The notes below the pieces were generated by a model. That model was not told where the DNA came from. It saw only the letters and a program-made list of their open reading frames with translations, and did not search any database. A stretch of DNA of 34,178 nt from JBDGPU01 sp042219525. GTDB lineage: Archaea > Halobacteriota > Halobacteria > Halobacteriales > Haloferacaceae. Location of the stretch: the NCBI GenBank assembly GCA_042219525.1, contig JBDGPU010000063.1:1-34178 (forward strand), in the 5' to 3' direction. A program made the position numbers and the translations under genes. Shown here one piece after another: positions 6,150-13,491 of the stretch. The first letter of the stretch is position 1; each line of letters begins with the position of its first letter.

Positions 6150-8153
6150 CGATTCGCGCGCGGTGACGACGATCGAGACCACGTCACCGCCGTCGTCGAC
6201 GACTGGTCGGATGGTCCCGTCGACGGGGACGTCGCCGTTGGTCGTCGAGTACGTCGCCTCGAACCTGACGGACTCGCCGCTCGCTGCGCGGTCGATCCAG
6301 CCGCGAAGCTCGTCGGACTGGTCGGGGTTCCACCACGAAACTTCCCAGAACGGGGTACCCGCGAGGTCGCCGCCGCTCTCGACGACCTGCTGACGGGTCG
6401 TGTCGTTGACGCTCCGGATCGCTCCGTCCCTGTCCAGCAGGCAGACCCAGGTGTTTGGATCCTCGAACAGCGCCTCGAACCGCCGCTCGTTCCGTCGCAA
6501 TTTCCGTTTCCGGAACTCGCGCTCGGACACGTCGTGACAGATACCGACGAGGTACGGTTCGTCGCCACCGTTCGTTATCGTCATCGTCACCTCGATCCAC
6601 AGCTGCTCGCCGTCGAGCGTCTGCATCCGTGACAGTCGCTGCTGGACTGTTTGGTTCCGACGCGCTTCCTCGATCAGTTCGTTCCGGTCCTCGACGTCGA
6701 CCCACAGTTCCTCCGCGTTCCGTTCCGAGATGTCCTGGGTCGAATCGGTACCGAACTGCTTCCGGAACGCCTCGTTGAATTCGAGGATTTCGCCGTCGAT
6801 CTTGGTTCGGAACATCGGCACGGGGACCGACTCCGCGAGGTCCTCGTACAGCCTGAGTTCGCGTTCCCGCTCTTTCCGGTCGGTGACGTCCTCCTGAAAG
6901 ACCACGAAATGCGTGGCTGTCCCGTCCTCGTCGTGAACCGGCGCGATCGACATCCGATTCCAGAACAGCTCGCCGTCCCGCCGGTAGTTCCGAAGCTCGA
7001 CGGTGACGGACTCCCGATTCTCGATCGCGTTCAGCAGTTTCTCGCTGCGCTCCTCCCGGGTCTCGGGCCCCTGCATGAAGCGACAGCTCCGACCGCGCGC
7101 CTGTGCGGCTGAGTAGCCGCTTATCTCCTCGAATCTGTCGTTGGCGTAAACGATCGGGTTGCCCTCCTGGGTTGGGTCCGTGATGGCAACGCCGACGGGC
7201 GCCTCGCTGATGGCCTTCTCCCGGAGTTCGAACTGCTCTCGGACCTCTCGGGCGTGCATCGCGTGGGCGACGTCGTCCGCCAGCTCCGCGATCAGCGCCT
7301 GTTCCGCCTCGTCGAACAGCTGCTCCTGCCGTGCGTACACGACCAGGATCCCGTACAGCCGGTCGTCGTACTGCAGCGGCACGGCTGCGACGGAGCGGAA
7401 GCCACGCTCGAGCGCCGCGTCGCGCCAGCGTTCGAAGGCCGGGTCGGTCCTGACGTCCTGAGTGGTCGCAACCGCACGTTCCTGGACAGCGATAGCCGCG
7501 GGACCTGCCGGGGTCGAGTCCGTTCCCGCCGGGACGCTTATCTCGTCGAGATACTCCGCACCGTCACCCGCTGTAACCCGAGGATTGACACTGTCGCTCT
7601 CGGGGTCTACATCGCCGATCCAGGCGAAAACGTAGGGTTCGGCCTGGCTGAAAATCCGGCAGACCTCCGACTCGATCTCCTCCTGCGTTGCCGCCTGAAC
7701 CAGCGCCTCGTTGATCTCGGCCGTCAATCGTCGGAGCCGATCCAGGTTCTCCGCTCGCAGGGACAAACGGTGTCGTTCGACCGCGTTGCAGATCCGGTTG
7801 GCGAGGATGTCGTACTGCTCCGTTCCAGCGCCCTTCTGCAGGTAATCCGTCGCCCCGGCGGAGATGGCTTCGCTGGCGACCTCCTCGCTCCCCTTGCCGG
7901 TGAAGAGGATGAACGGTAACTCCGGATGGTCCTCCCGAACGGCTTCGAGAAGTTCGATCCCGTTCCGCTCGGTCATGTCGTAGTCGCTCACGATACAGTC
8001 CGGTCGCTCCTCTTCGAGCCACGTCAGCGCGTCCTCCGCACTCGGTGCGGTCGTGACCGTCAGCCGATCGTTCTTCCGCTCCAGGAAATCTTGCACTAGC
8101 TCCCCGAACCCTGGATCGTCTTCGACGTGAAGGACGTGAATTGTGTCCGACAT
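6141..8153 (-). CDS. REC-GAF-LOV-PAS-PAS signalling protein, probable blue-light sensor
   Basis: 670 residues, cytoplasmic, no membrane segment. Residues 1-120 are a response-regulator receiver domain with acidic pocket Asp12/Asp13, phosphoacceptor Asp57, Thr85 and Lys107. Residues ~135-300 look like a GAF domain. Residues ~310-425 are a PAS domain with the full LOV signature GRSCRFMQGPET (354-365): adduct-forming Cys357 and flavin-contacting Asn389, Asn399 and Gln420. The spacing of 32, 10 and 21 residues is the same as C450/N482/N492/Q513 of oat phototropin LOV2. Two further PAS domains follow (~435-550 and ~565-670). No histidine kinase, HTH or other output domain is present, so signalling must pass through a partner or the receiver domain. 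A TATA-like CATTAATATG at 8197-8206 implies a short leader of about 23 bases. Confidence 0.9.
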   Translation of the reverse strand: MSDTIHVLHVEDDPGFGELVQDFLERKNDRLTVTTAPSAEDALTWLEEERPDCIVSDYDMTERNGIELLEAVREDHPELPFILFTGKGSEEVASEAISAGATDYLQKGAGTEQYDILANRICNAVERHRLSLRAENLDRLRRLTAEINEALVQAATQEEIESEVCRIFSQAEPYVFAWIGDVDPESDSVNPRVTAGDGAEYLDEISVPAGTDSTPAGPAAIAVQERAVATTQDVRTDPAFERWRDAALERGFRSVAAVPLQYDDRLYGILVVYARQEQLFDEAEQALIAELADDVAHAMHAREVREQFELREKAISEAPVGVAITDPTQEGNPIVYANDRFEEISGYSAAQARGRSCRFMQGPETREERSEKLLNAIENRESVTVELRNYRRDGELFWNRMSIAPVHDEDGTATHFVVFQEDVTDRKERERELRLYEDLAESVPVPMFRTKIDGEILEFNEAFRKQFGTDSTQDISERNAEELWVDVEDRNELIEEARRNQTVQQRLSRMQTLDGEQLWIEVTMTITNGGDEPYLVGICHDVSEREFRKRKLRRNERRFEALFEDPNTWVCLLDRDGAIRSVNDTTRQQVVESGGDLAGTPFWEVSWWNPDQSDELRGWIDRAASGESVRFEATYSTTNGDVPVDGTIRPVVDDGGDVVSIVVTARESTQ

Positions 8154-8196
8154 GTTCCCGAGACCGTCGTTACCGAAGAAAAGTCACCGGGCCAGA

Positions 8197-8206
8197 CATA
8201 TTAATG
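8197..8206 (-). promoter_or_regulatory. TATA-like box of the LOV signalling gene
   Basis: CATTAATATG on the minus strand, about 48 bases upstream of the ATG at 8153. A start of transcription near 8176 would give a leader of about 23 bases. Confidence 0.45.
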
Positions 8207-8345
8207 TGCGTGAACGTTCCGTGATGGGTTCAGTGAATCCTCGCTGGTGCGATGCTGGAACGGCAAAATATCGAAGCGGTCGCCGGTCAGTGACGGAAGC
8301 GGAACGCCGGGAACGAGTCGGGAGAACCGCTACTCGTTCCGCCGA

Positions 8346-9533
8346 CTATTCGTTCCGCGGACTGCTCGGATGGTAGTCCGTGTCGTACTCACCGGGCTGG
8401 TCGTCCAGCCGGTCGGGGTTGATGCGACCGTCGAGCAGCATGAAGTCGAGGATGGTGCAGTAGAACATCGCCTCGACGACGGGGACGGCGCGCGGCGGCA
8501 GCGAGGGGTCGTGGCGGCCGACGACCTGCACCTGCTTCTCCTCCCCGGTCTCCCAGTCGACCGTGGTCTGCTCCTTCGGAATCGATGTCGGCGCGTGCCA
8601 GGTGACCTCGCCGTAGATCGGCTCGCCCGTCGTGATCCCGCCCTGGAGCCCGCCGTGGTCGTTGCCGACGGGGACCGGGTCGCCCTCCTCGCTGACGGTG
8701 TCGGGGTGGGACTCGCCGTCGTCGAACTCCCAGTCCTCGTTGCGGTCGGAGCCCTTCACCGTGGCTGCGTCCTTCCCGAGGCCGAACTCGAAGGCCGTCG
8801 TCGCCGGGATCGACATCATCGCCTGGCCGAGTCGGGACGGGAAGCCGTCGAAGCGGGGGGCGCCGAGCCCGCGCGGGACGCCGCGCGTCTCGAAGTAGAT
8901 GGAGCCGCCGACCGAATCGCCCGCCTCCTGCACCTCCTCGAGGAGCTCGCGCATCTCCTCGGCCTTCTCGGGGTCGCCACAGCGGACCTCGTTCTCCTCG
9001 CTGTGCTCGATCATCTCCTCGAAGGAGACGTCCGTCGCCTCGATGTCGTGGATGCGGTTGACGTGCGCTTTCACCTCGATATCGTACTCTGACTGGTCGA
9101 GGACCGCCTTCGCGACGGCGCCGGCGGCTACCCAGTTCACCGTCTCCCGCGCCGAGGAGCGCCCGCCGCCGCCCCAGTTGCGCGTGCCGAACTTCGCGGA
9201 GTAGGTGTAGTCGCCGTGGGACGGCCGGGGCGCCGTGACGAACGGCTCGTACTTGCCCGAGCGGGCGTCCTTGTTCTGGATGACCATTCCGATGGGGGTC
9301 CCGGTGGTGTACCCCTCCAACGTGCCGGAGTTGATGGTCACCTCGTCGGGCTCGCCCCGGGAGGTCGTGATCATGGACTGGCCGGGCTTCCGCCGGTCGA
9401 GCTCGCGCTGGATCAGTTCCTCCGATAGCTCGACGCCCGCCGGACACCCTGACACGGTGACGCCCATCGCGTCGCCGTGGCTTTCGCCGTAGGTGGTCAC
9501 CTGGAAGAGGCGACCGAACCGATTCCCGTTCAT
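8346..9533 (-). CDS. aroC: Chorismate synthase
   Basis: 395 residues, within the family's normal range. It converts 5-enolpyruvylshikimate-3-phosphate to chorismate using reduced FMN, the last common step of aromatic amino-acid synthesis. Family signatures are visible: FGRLFQVTTYGESHGDAMG at the N-terminus, GDYTYSAKFGTRNWGGGGRSSARET (conserved glycine/arginine flavin region), and the C-terminal HDPSLPPRAVPVVEAM. The ATG at 9533 (MNGNRFG) fits the family start, and a TATA-like ATTTAGGTA (plus-strand sense) is centred 29 bases upstream. The extension to 9581 is therefore rejected. Single-gene transcription is likely, because flanking same-strand genes are 105 and 192 bases away. Confidence 0.97.
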   Translation of the reverse strand: MNGNRFGRLFQVTTYGESHGDAMGVTVSGCPAGVELSEELIQRELDRRKPGQSMITTSRGEPDEVTINSGTLEGYTTGTPIGMVIQNKDARSGKYEPFVTAPRPSHGDYTYSAKFGTRNWGGGGRSSARETVNWVAAGAVAKAVLDQSEYDIEVKAHVNRIHDIEATDVSFEEMIEHSEENEVRCGDPEKAEEMRELLEEVQEAGDSVGGSIYFETRGVPRGLGAPRFDGFPSRLGQAMMSIPATTAFEFGLGKDAATVKGSDRNEDWEFDDGESHPDTVSEEGDPVPVGNDHGGLQGGITTGEPIYGEVTWHAPTSIPKEQTTVDWETGEEKQVQVVGRHDPSLPPRAVPVVEAMFYCTILDFMLLDGRINPDRLDDQPGEYDTDYHPSSPRNE

Positions 9534-9557
9534 TACCGATGACTGCGTGGCGCGGGC

Positions 9558-9566
9558 ATTTAGGTA
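9558..9566 (-). promoter_or_regulatory. TATA-like box of aroC
   Basis: TACCTAAAT on the minus strand, centred 29 bases upstream of the ATG at 9533. Confidence 0.5.
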
Positions 9567-9638
9567 TTGCAGTCTCCGCAAGAGGGACCGTCGCCAGCGA
9601 CGCCGACGGCGCAGCCGCCGGGTCAGCCAATCCGCCGA

Positions 9639-10676
9639 TCAGGTCGGGTCCGGGCGCGATCCGAGCTCCAGTGCGACGGTCTGCCGCTCGCCCTCGCGGA
9701 TGATCTCGACGTCGATGGTGTCGCCTGGGCTCGTCTTGAGCGCGAGGTACTGCGAGAGTTCGCCGACAGTCCGGATCGCCGTCCCGTTGAACCCGACGAC
9801 GACGTCGCCGCCGGTCGGGACCGACGTACCGTCGACCGTCGTCTGGCCGTCACTCCCCTGCAATACGCCGTCGGAGGGGCCGCCGTCGACGACGGAGGCG
9901 ATGTAGACGCCGCGGGCCTCCGAGAGGCCGTTCGCCTCCGCGAGGAGGGGTTCGACCGCCAGAATCCCGACGCCCATGAAGGAGTGTTCGTACGAGCCGT
10001 CCTCGATGAGCGCGGGCGCGACGCGCTGGATGAGGGGTGCCGAGACGCCGAAGCCGAGGTTGTCGGCGCCGGGAATGCCGGCGGTCGCGACGGCGACGAC
10101 CTTGCCGTCGAGGGTGACGATGGGCCCGCCGCTGTTGCCGGGGTTGAGGGCGGCGTCGGTCTGGATCGCGTCCGCGATGGAGAAGTTGTTCGGCCCCGGA
10201 ATCGAGCGATTACGGCCGCTGATGATCCCCTGAGAGGCGCTGCCTTCCAGCCCGAGCGGCGAGCCGACGACGAGGACCCTGGTGCCGATGTTCGGGACCT
10301 CATCGACCAGTGGGAGCGGGTCGCCGACGGGGGTGCGTCCGGCTTCGAGCACCGCGAGGTCGCTGTACGGGTCGGTGCCGACCACTTCTACCTCCTCCCA
10401 GGTTCCGTCGGCGTACTGGATCCGGATGTCGTCCGCGTTGCTGACGACGTGTGCGTTCGTCAGGATGTGGTTGTCGTCGTAGAGGAAGCCCGACCCCTGT
10501 CCTTTGGGACCGTCGACGTAGGTCCGGATCCGGACGACCGACGGCGACACCTGCTTGTACACCTGTTCGTACCGGTTCGCGCCCGAGCGCTCGCTGTTGG
10601 CGGGGGCGACACACCCTGCCGTCGCCGTCGCCGCCGCGCCGACCGCCCCGAGAAACCCGCGCCGCGTTGTGTCCAT
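9639..10676 (-). CDS. HtrA/DegP-type serine protease, Tat-exported lipoprotein
   Basis: 345 residues. The N-terminus TTRRGFLGAVGAAATATAGC is a twin-arginine signal followed by a lipobox with Cys22, so the protein is probably exported folded and anchored outside the membrane, as is common in haloarchaea. The trypsin-like domain (about 40-230) has the catalytic triad His76 (LTNAHVV), Asp106 (SDLAVL) and Ser182 (PGNSGGP). A PDZ domain follows (about 235-340, with GVYIASVVDGGPSDGVLQ and GDVVVGFNGTAIRTVGELSQYL). In the family this combination degrades or refolds damaged exported proteins. TTAAAT at 10701-10706 is centred 28 bases upstream of the ATG, supporting a leaderless start. Confidence 0.93.
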   Translation of the reverse strand: MDTTRRGFLGAVGAAATATAGCVAPANSERSGANRYEQVYKQVSPSVVRIRTYVDGPKGQGSGFLYDDNHILTNAHVVSNADDIRIQYADGTWEEVEVVGTDPYSDLAVLEAGRTPVGDPLPLVDEVPNIGTRVLVVGSPLGLEGSASQGIISGRNRSIPGPNNFSIADAIQTDAALNPGNSGGPIVTLDGKVVAVATAGIPGADNLGFGVSAPLIQRVAPALIEDGSYEHSFMGVGILAVEPLLAEANGLSEARGVYIASVVDGGPSDGVLQGSDGQTTVDGTSVPTGGDVVVGFNGTAIRTVGELSQYLALKTSPGDTIDVEIIREGERQTVALELGSRPDPT

Positions 10677-10700
10677 ATCGGCGGGCAGGTCTGGCTCCCG

Positions 10701-10706
10701 TTAAAT
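10701..10706 (-). promoter_or_regulatory. TATA-like box of the HtrA gene
   Basis: ATTTAA on the minus strand, centred 28 bases upstream of the ATG at 10676. Confidence 0.5.
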
Positions 10707-10781
10707 CCCGGGGAGGTACGGCAGGCCGGCGTCGAATCCGGCCGGGGTTGTCGAGAGGTTCGGAGGGGCCACGGGGCGCGC

Positions 10782-10788
10782 CCCTTAT
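10782..10788 (+). promoter_or_regulatory. TATA-like box of the 152-residue protein gene
   Basis: CCCTTAT sits about 27 bases upstream of the ATG at 10813 and favours that ATG over the in-frame GTG at 10804. Confidence 0.45.
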
Positions 10789-10812
10789 GTCCCCGCGTGA
10801 GAAGTGTTCGGT

Positions 10813-11271
10813 ATGAGTCTCGACGTGGATCCGCCGGAGCCCCCGGAGCTCTCCGGTGTCGACCCAAACGAGTACGAGGACGCCGAGGTCGAGGGCGACG
10901 AGTATCGTCGCGACGAGATGGAGCAGTTCCTCAGGGAGGGCGCCTGGGAGCAGGCGTTCGAGCAGTGGGCTGCGGGAAGCGACCTCGACGCGGAGACCTG
11001 GCGCATCGTCGAGGACATCGACATGATCTCCCGCTTCGATTTCTTCTGGGACGATTTCGCCGACCGCGTCGGGTACCACGCCCCCGGGCTGCCGGAGGAC
11101 TGGAAACAGCGCGACATCCACCCTGACCTCGACTCCTGGGAGCGCGTCTCCGGGATCAACGCTGGCTTGACCGAACTCGGCCAGATCGTCTGTGAGGTGC
11201 TGAAGGAGGACTACATCGACTGGGAAGCCGACTACGAGGCGCCGGACGACCTGCCGGATTTCGACGCGTAG
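10813..11271 (+). CDS. Uncharacterised acidic haloarchaeal protein
   Basis: 152 residues, very rich in Asp and Glu, with many Trp and Tyr (DDFADRVGYHAPGLPEDWK, SWERVSGINAGLTELGQIVCEVLKEDYIDWEADYEAPDD). There is no signal peptide, membrane segment, zinc motif or nucleotide-binding motif. The composition and codon use match neighbouring genes, so it is a real gene, but I do not recognise the family. It is divergent from the HtrA gene with 136 bases between the starts, and transcribed toward Hsp20. Its own TATA-like box supports independent, leaderless transcription. Confidence 0.8.
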   Translation: MSLDVDPPEPPELSGVDPNEYEDAEVEGDEYRRDEMEQFLREGAWEQAFEQWAAGSDLDAETWRIVEDIDMISRFDFFWDDFADRVGYHAPGLPEDWKQRDIHPDLDSWERVSGINAGLTELGQIVCEVLKEDYIDWEADYEAPDDLPDFDA

Positions 11272-11376
11272 CTGCGTATTCGACTGACAAGCATTATCTA
11301 CAGGGTTGTGCCCTATTGCCGCAATTTCCGTTGCCGGTTTATATGACAAATTAGCACAACGTTTTTTACGAACCAC

Positions 11377-11389
11377 GATCAATTTGATC
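11377..11389. promoter_or_regulatory. Perfect palindrome in the Hsp20 promoter region
   Basis: GATCAATTTGATC has 6-base arms (GATCAA/TTGATC) around a single central T. It lies between a T-rich TATA-like stretch (TTTTTTA, 11362-11368) and the ribosome-binding site, which suits an operator at or just after the transcription start. Confidence 0.5.
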
Positions 11390-11398
11390 TCGGAATTA

Positions 11399-11405
11399 GG
11401 GTGAT
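11399..11405 (+). promoter_or_regulatory. Ribosome-binding site of Hsp20
   Basis: GGTGATC matches the anti-Shine-Dalgarno end of archaeal 16S rRNA and ends five bases before the ATG at 11411. It stands out because most genes in this window appear leaderless. Confidence 0.6.
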
Positions 11406-11410
11406 CAGCC

Positions 11411-11782
11411 ATGGCACTGCCGACTGGTCCCACTAGTTCCTGGTTGCAGAGCACCGGCCTACCAAGCAAGCTCTTCGAGTCCGGTGGGAACGACTACGAA
11501 CTGTACGAGGAGGACGACGAATTCGTCCTGAGCGTCGAGATGCCGGGCTTCGACCCCAAGGAGATCACCGCCTCCTGGGACGACGGCGTCCTCAACATCA
11601 CGGCCGAGCACGAGGACGACCGTCGCGGGGAGCGGAAGACGTACCACCGTCGCTTCCGGTTCCCAAAGAACATCGAGAGCGACGACATCGGAGCCGAGTA
11701 CACCAACGGCGTCCTCGAGGTGCGGCTGCCGGTCGAAACCGGCGCGACCACGCGCGGCACCGAGATCGAGATCGAGGCGTAA
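11411..11782 (+). CDS. Small heat-shock protein, Hsp20/alpha-crystallin family
   Basis: 123 residues, a little shorter than the usual ~140-160. The alpha-crystallin domain runs from about residue 28 to 112 (EFVLSVEMPGFDPKEITASWDDGVLNITAEHED, then YTNGVLEVRLPVE). The C-terminus contains an IEI (I-x-I) motif at 119-121, which in the family docks on neighbouring subunits to build oligomers. The N-terminal arm is short. The family acts as an ATP-independent holdase for unfolding proteins in the cytoplasm. The gene has a Shine-Dalgarno sequence, a leader of roughly 20 bases and a palindrome in its promoter region, suggesting stress-regulated expression. A hairpin plus T-run follows the stop. Confidence 0.93.
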   Translation: MALPTGPTSSWLQSTGLPSKLFESGGNDYELYEEDDEFVLSVEMPGFDPKEITASWDDGVLNITAEHEDDRRGERKTYHRRFRFPKNIESDDIGAEYTNGVLEVRLPVETGATTRGTEIEIEA

Positions 11783-11792
11783 CCGTCGATTT

Positions 11793-11824
11793 CGACCGAC
11801 ATATCGGTCGCCAGTTCGGTTTTT
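11793..11824 (+). terminator. Hairpin plus T-run after Hsp20
   Basis: Arms CGACCGA (11793-11799) and TCGGTCG (11804-11810) form a 7-bp stem with a 4-base loop. Five T's follow at 11820-11824. It starts 11 bases after the Hsp20 stop, in the convergent gap with the Rieske gene. Confidence 0.55.
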
Positions 11825-11836
11825 CGTTCCCCGTAC

Positions 11837-12247
11837 TCAGAAACTGAGGTGCGAGGTCGACGAAGGTCCATCGTCATCCTCGATGCCACCCTCGTGCACG
11901 AACTCGTACTCGTCGTCAGCGAGGTAGACGTCGCCGTCGTCGACGTCGACCTCGACGGCAGGGAGCGTCGTGTCGGCTGCTTTTCCATTGTCACAGTGGC
12001 CCGAGCAGGTGTCGAACAGCGACCCGTGTTTCGGGCAGATGATCTCGCCGTCGCGGATCGGCGCGCCGCGTCCCGTATCGAACCGCTGGGCCTCGTGCGT
12101 GCACTGGTTCACCCAGGCCTCGACGCCGTCCTCGCAGGGGACGAGCAGGACTTCCTCTTCGGCATCGAATCGGTCGCGGACGGTGAACAGCCAGGAGCCG
12201 TCCTCCTGAACGGTCTCGACGCTCGTCAGTTTGGCGTGGGTGGACAT
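11837..12247 (-). CDS. Rieske [2Fe-2S] domain protein
   Basis: 136 residues. The Rieske cluster motifs are Cys49-Thr-His51 and Cys71-Pro-Lys-His74, the two Cys/His pairs that bind a [2Fe-2S] cluster. Extra Cys81 and Cys85 lie just after (DTCSGHCDNG), close to the disulfide positions of some Rieske proteins. There is no signal peptide or membrane helix, so it is a soluble ferredoxin-like carrier rather than a cytochrome bc subunit. The C-terminus is an acidic Ser/Asp tail. The electron partner is unknown. The neighbouring flavoprotein gene is same-strand, with 132 bases between, so a functional link is possible but unproven. Confidence 0.92.
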   Translation of the reverse strand: MSTHAKLTSVETVQEDGSWLFTVRDRFDAEEEVLLVPCEDGVEAWVNQCTHEAQRFDTGRGAPIRDGEIICPKHGSLFDTCSGHCDNGKAADTTLPAVEVDVDDGDVYLADDEYEFVHEGGIEDDDGPSSTSHLSF

Positions 12248-12379
12248 CAGTGGGTCGCTCCGTCTGGTGACGAGCCAGAAGCTGCTATGGTATGAAGTTG
12301 ATCCCTCGACTCCGGGGAACTGCCGAAGTGCTGCACAGCATCCTCATCGTTTGGGGCCTACGCCTCCGGGGGACCGACC

Positions 12380-13363
12380 TCAGGTGTTGCCATCCGTCGC
12401 CGTGAAGAAGCCGGCTCGCTTCAGCTCCGCGTCGTCCGTCCCCCACGGCGGGTCGTGGTGGACGAGCGAGTAGGCCGAGCCATCGACGGTCTCGACCGAG
12501 GTCTCGTCCGGCACCAGCTCGACCCACACCTTCGTCTTGTCCGTCTCCGCGACGTCCACCGCTGACGCCGGGGCTTCTTCGTGGAGTGTCACGTCCCCCT
12601 CGACGTGAAGCGCCGTCCCCGACTGCCACACGTCGAGAAACGTGAAGCACGCCCGTCCGGTCTCCAGCATGTTCCCCAGGGAGGCGTGGACGCCGTTACC
12701 CCGGTACTCCGGGTACGCCAGCCCGCGCTCGGTCAGCTGGACGAAGCCCACCGGGCCGAAGCGCGGTGAGATGTCCGTCTCGCCGTTCGCGTCGGCGCTG
12801 CCCAGCATGAAGAAGATTCGCTGGGTGATAAACTCGTCGTACAGCGTTTCGAGGTCCGCGGCGGGCGAGATGGCCCTCGTTTCGTCGAACGTGGTGTGCG
12901 GGTCCCGTTCGAGTCGCGGGATGTGTTTCGCACAGTGGATGTACGCCTCCTCGACCTCGATGAAGCAGCGTGGGCCGCCGTCGTTGCGTTCGACGGTGAT
13001 CCTCCCGTTGAGGTGGAAGCCGACGGTGGTATCTTCCCAGTCGATAGCCAGCAGCGTTGCGTGGCTGACGGTCTCTGCCTGAGCGACGAGGTCCGAATTC
13101 GGGGGCTCGTCCCAGGCGACCCGGTTCGGGCCGAGGACGTCGACACCCTCGTCGTCGCGCACCCGAACCCTCGTCACCTGCCCCTGATTCGTGCAGCCGA
13201 CGAAGACGGCCCGACGCTCGCGGAGGAACGACCGCATCCGCTCGTTGAGATGGTCGAGCAGTGCGTTCTCGTAGAACTCCTCCGCCCGGTCGACCGTGCC
13301 GAACCGGGCCTGCAACTGCTTCTCGCCATCACTTCCGGGCCGATCCGACCGCTCTGATTGCAC
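12380..13363 (-). CDS. Tandem pyridoxamine-5'-phosphate-oxidase-like (FMN-binding split barrel) protein
   Basis: 327 residues with two related halves. The C-terminal half (about 170-310) shows the pattern of PNPOx-like flavoproteins: FFMLGSADANGETDISPRFG, GLAYPEYRGNGVHASLGNML and ALHVEGDVTLH. The N-terminal half (about 25-160) starts similarly (HLNERMRSFLRERRAVFVGCTNQGQVTRV) and ends in CFIEVEEAYIHCAKHIPRL, a stretch I associate with the same family, but its central glycine/asparagine motif is lost. Flavin binding is therefore inferred for the second half only. The start is a GTG at 13363, supported by GATTATC on the minus strand centred 28 bases upstream. The substrate is unknown; it may be an oxidase, reductase or cofactor-binding scavenger. 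Confidence 0.8.
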   Translation of the reverse strand: MQSERSDRPGSDGEKQLQARFGTVDRAEEFYENALLDHLNERMRSFLRERRAVFVGCTNQGQVTRVRVRDDEGVDVLGPNRVAWDEPPNSDLVAQAETVSHATLLAIDWEDTTVGFHLNGRITVERNDGGPRCFIEVEEAYIHCAKHIPRLERDPHTTFDETRAISPAADLETLYDEFITQRIFFMLGSADANGETDISPRFGPVGFVQLTERGLAYPEYRGNGVHASLGNMLETGRACFTFLDVWQSGTALHVEGDVTLHEEAPASAVDVAETDKTKVWVELVPDETSVETVDGSAYSLVHHDPPWGTDDAELKRAGFFTATDGNT

Positions 13364-13387
13364 AAGCGGCTATGTGCTCCTCGGGTA

Positions 13388-13394
13388 GATAATC
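13388..13394 (-). promoter_or_regulatory. TATA-like box supporting a GTG start
   Basis: GATTATC on the minus strand, centred 28 bases upstream of the GTG at 13363. The next in-frame ATG is 42 codons further in and would delete conserved sequence. Confidence 0.5.
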
Positions 13395-13491
13395 TCTCCG
13401 GACACGGCTTGCTACGGAAGAAAACGCGAAATCCACGCAACTGTCGGCGACGTCTCCGCTGGTGCCTCGAGGCCGTTTCCGGCATGGGTTT

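Noticed and set aside
9567..11126. 519-codon open frame opposite the HtrA gene
   Set aside because: It runs through aroC/HtrA spacing and the 152-residue gene in another frame, with a basic C-terminal part and no family pattern.
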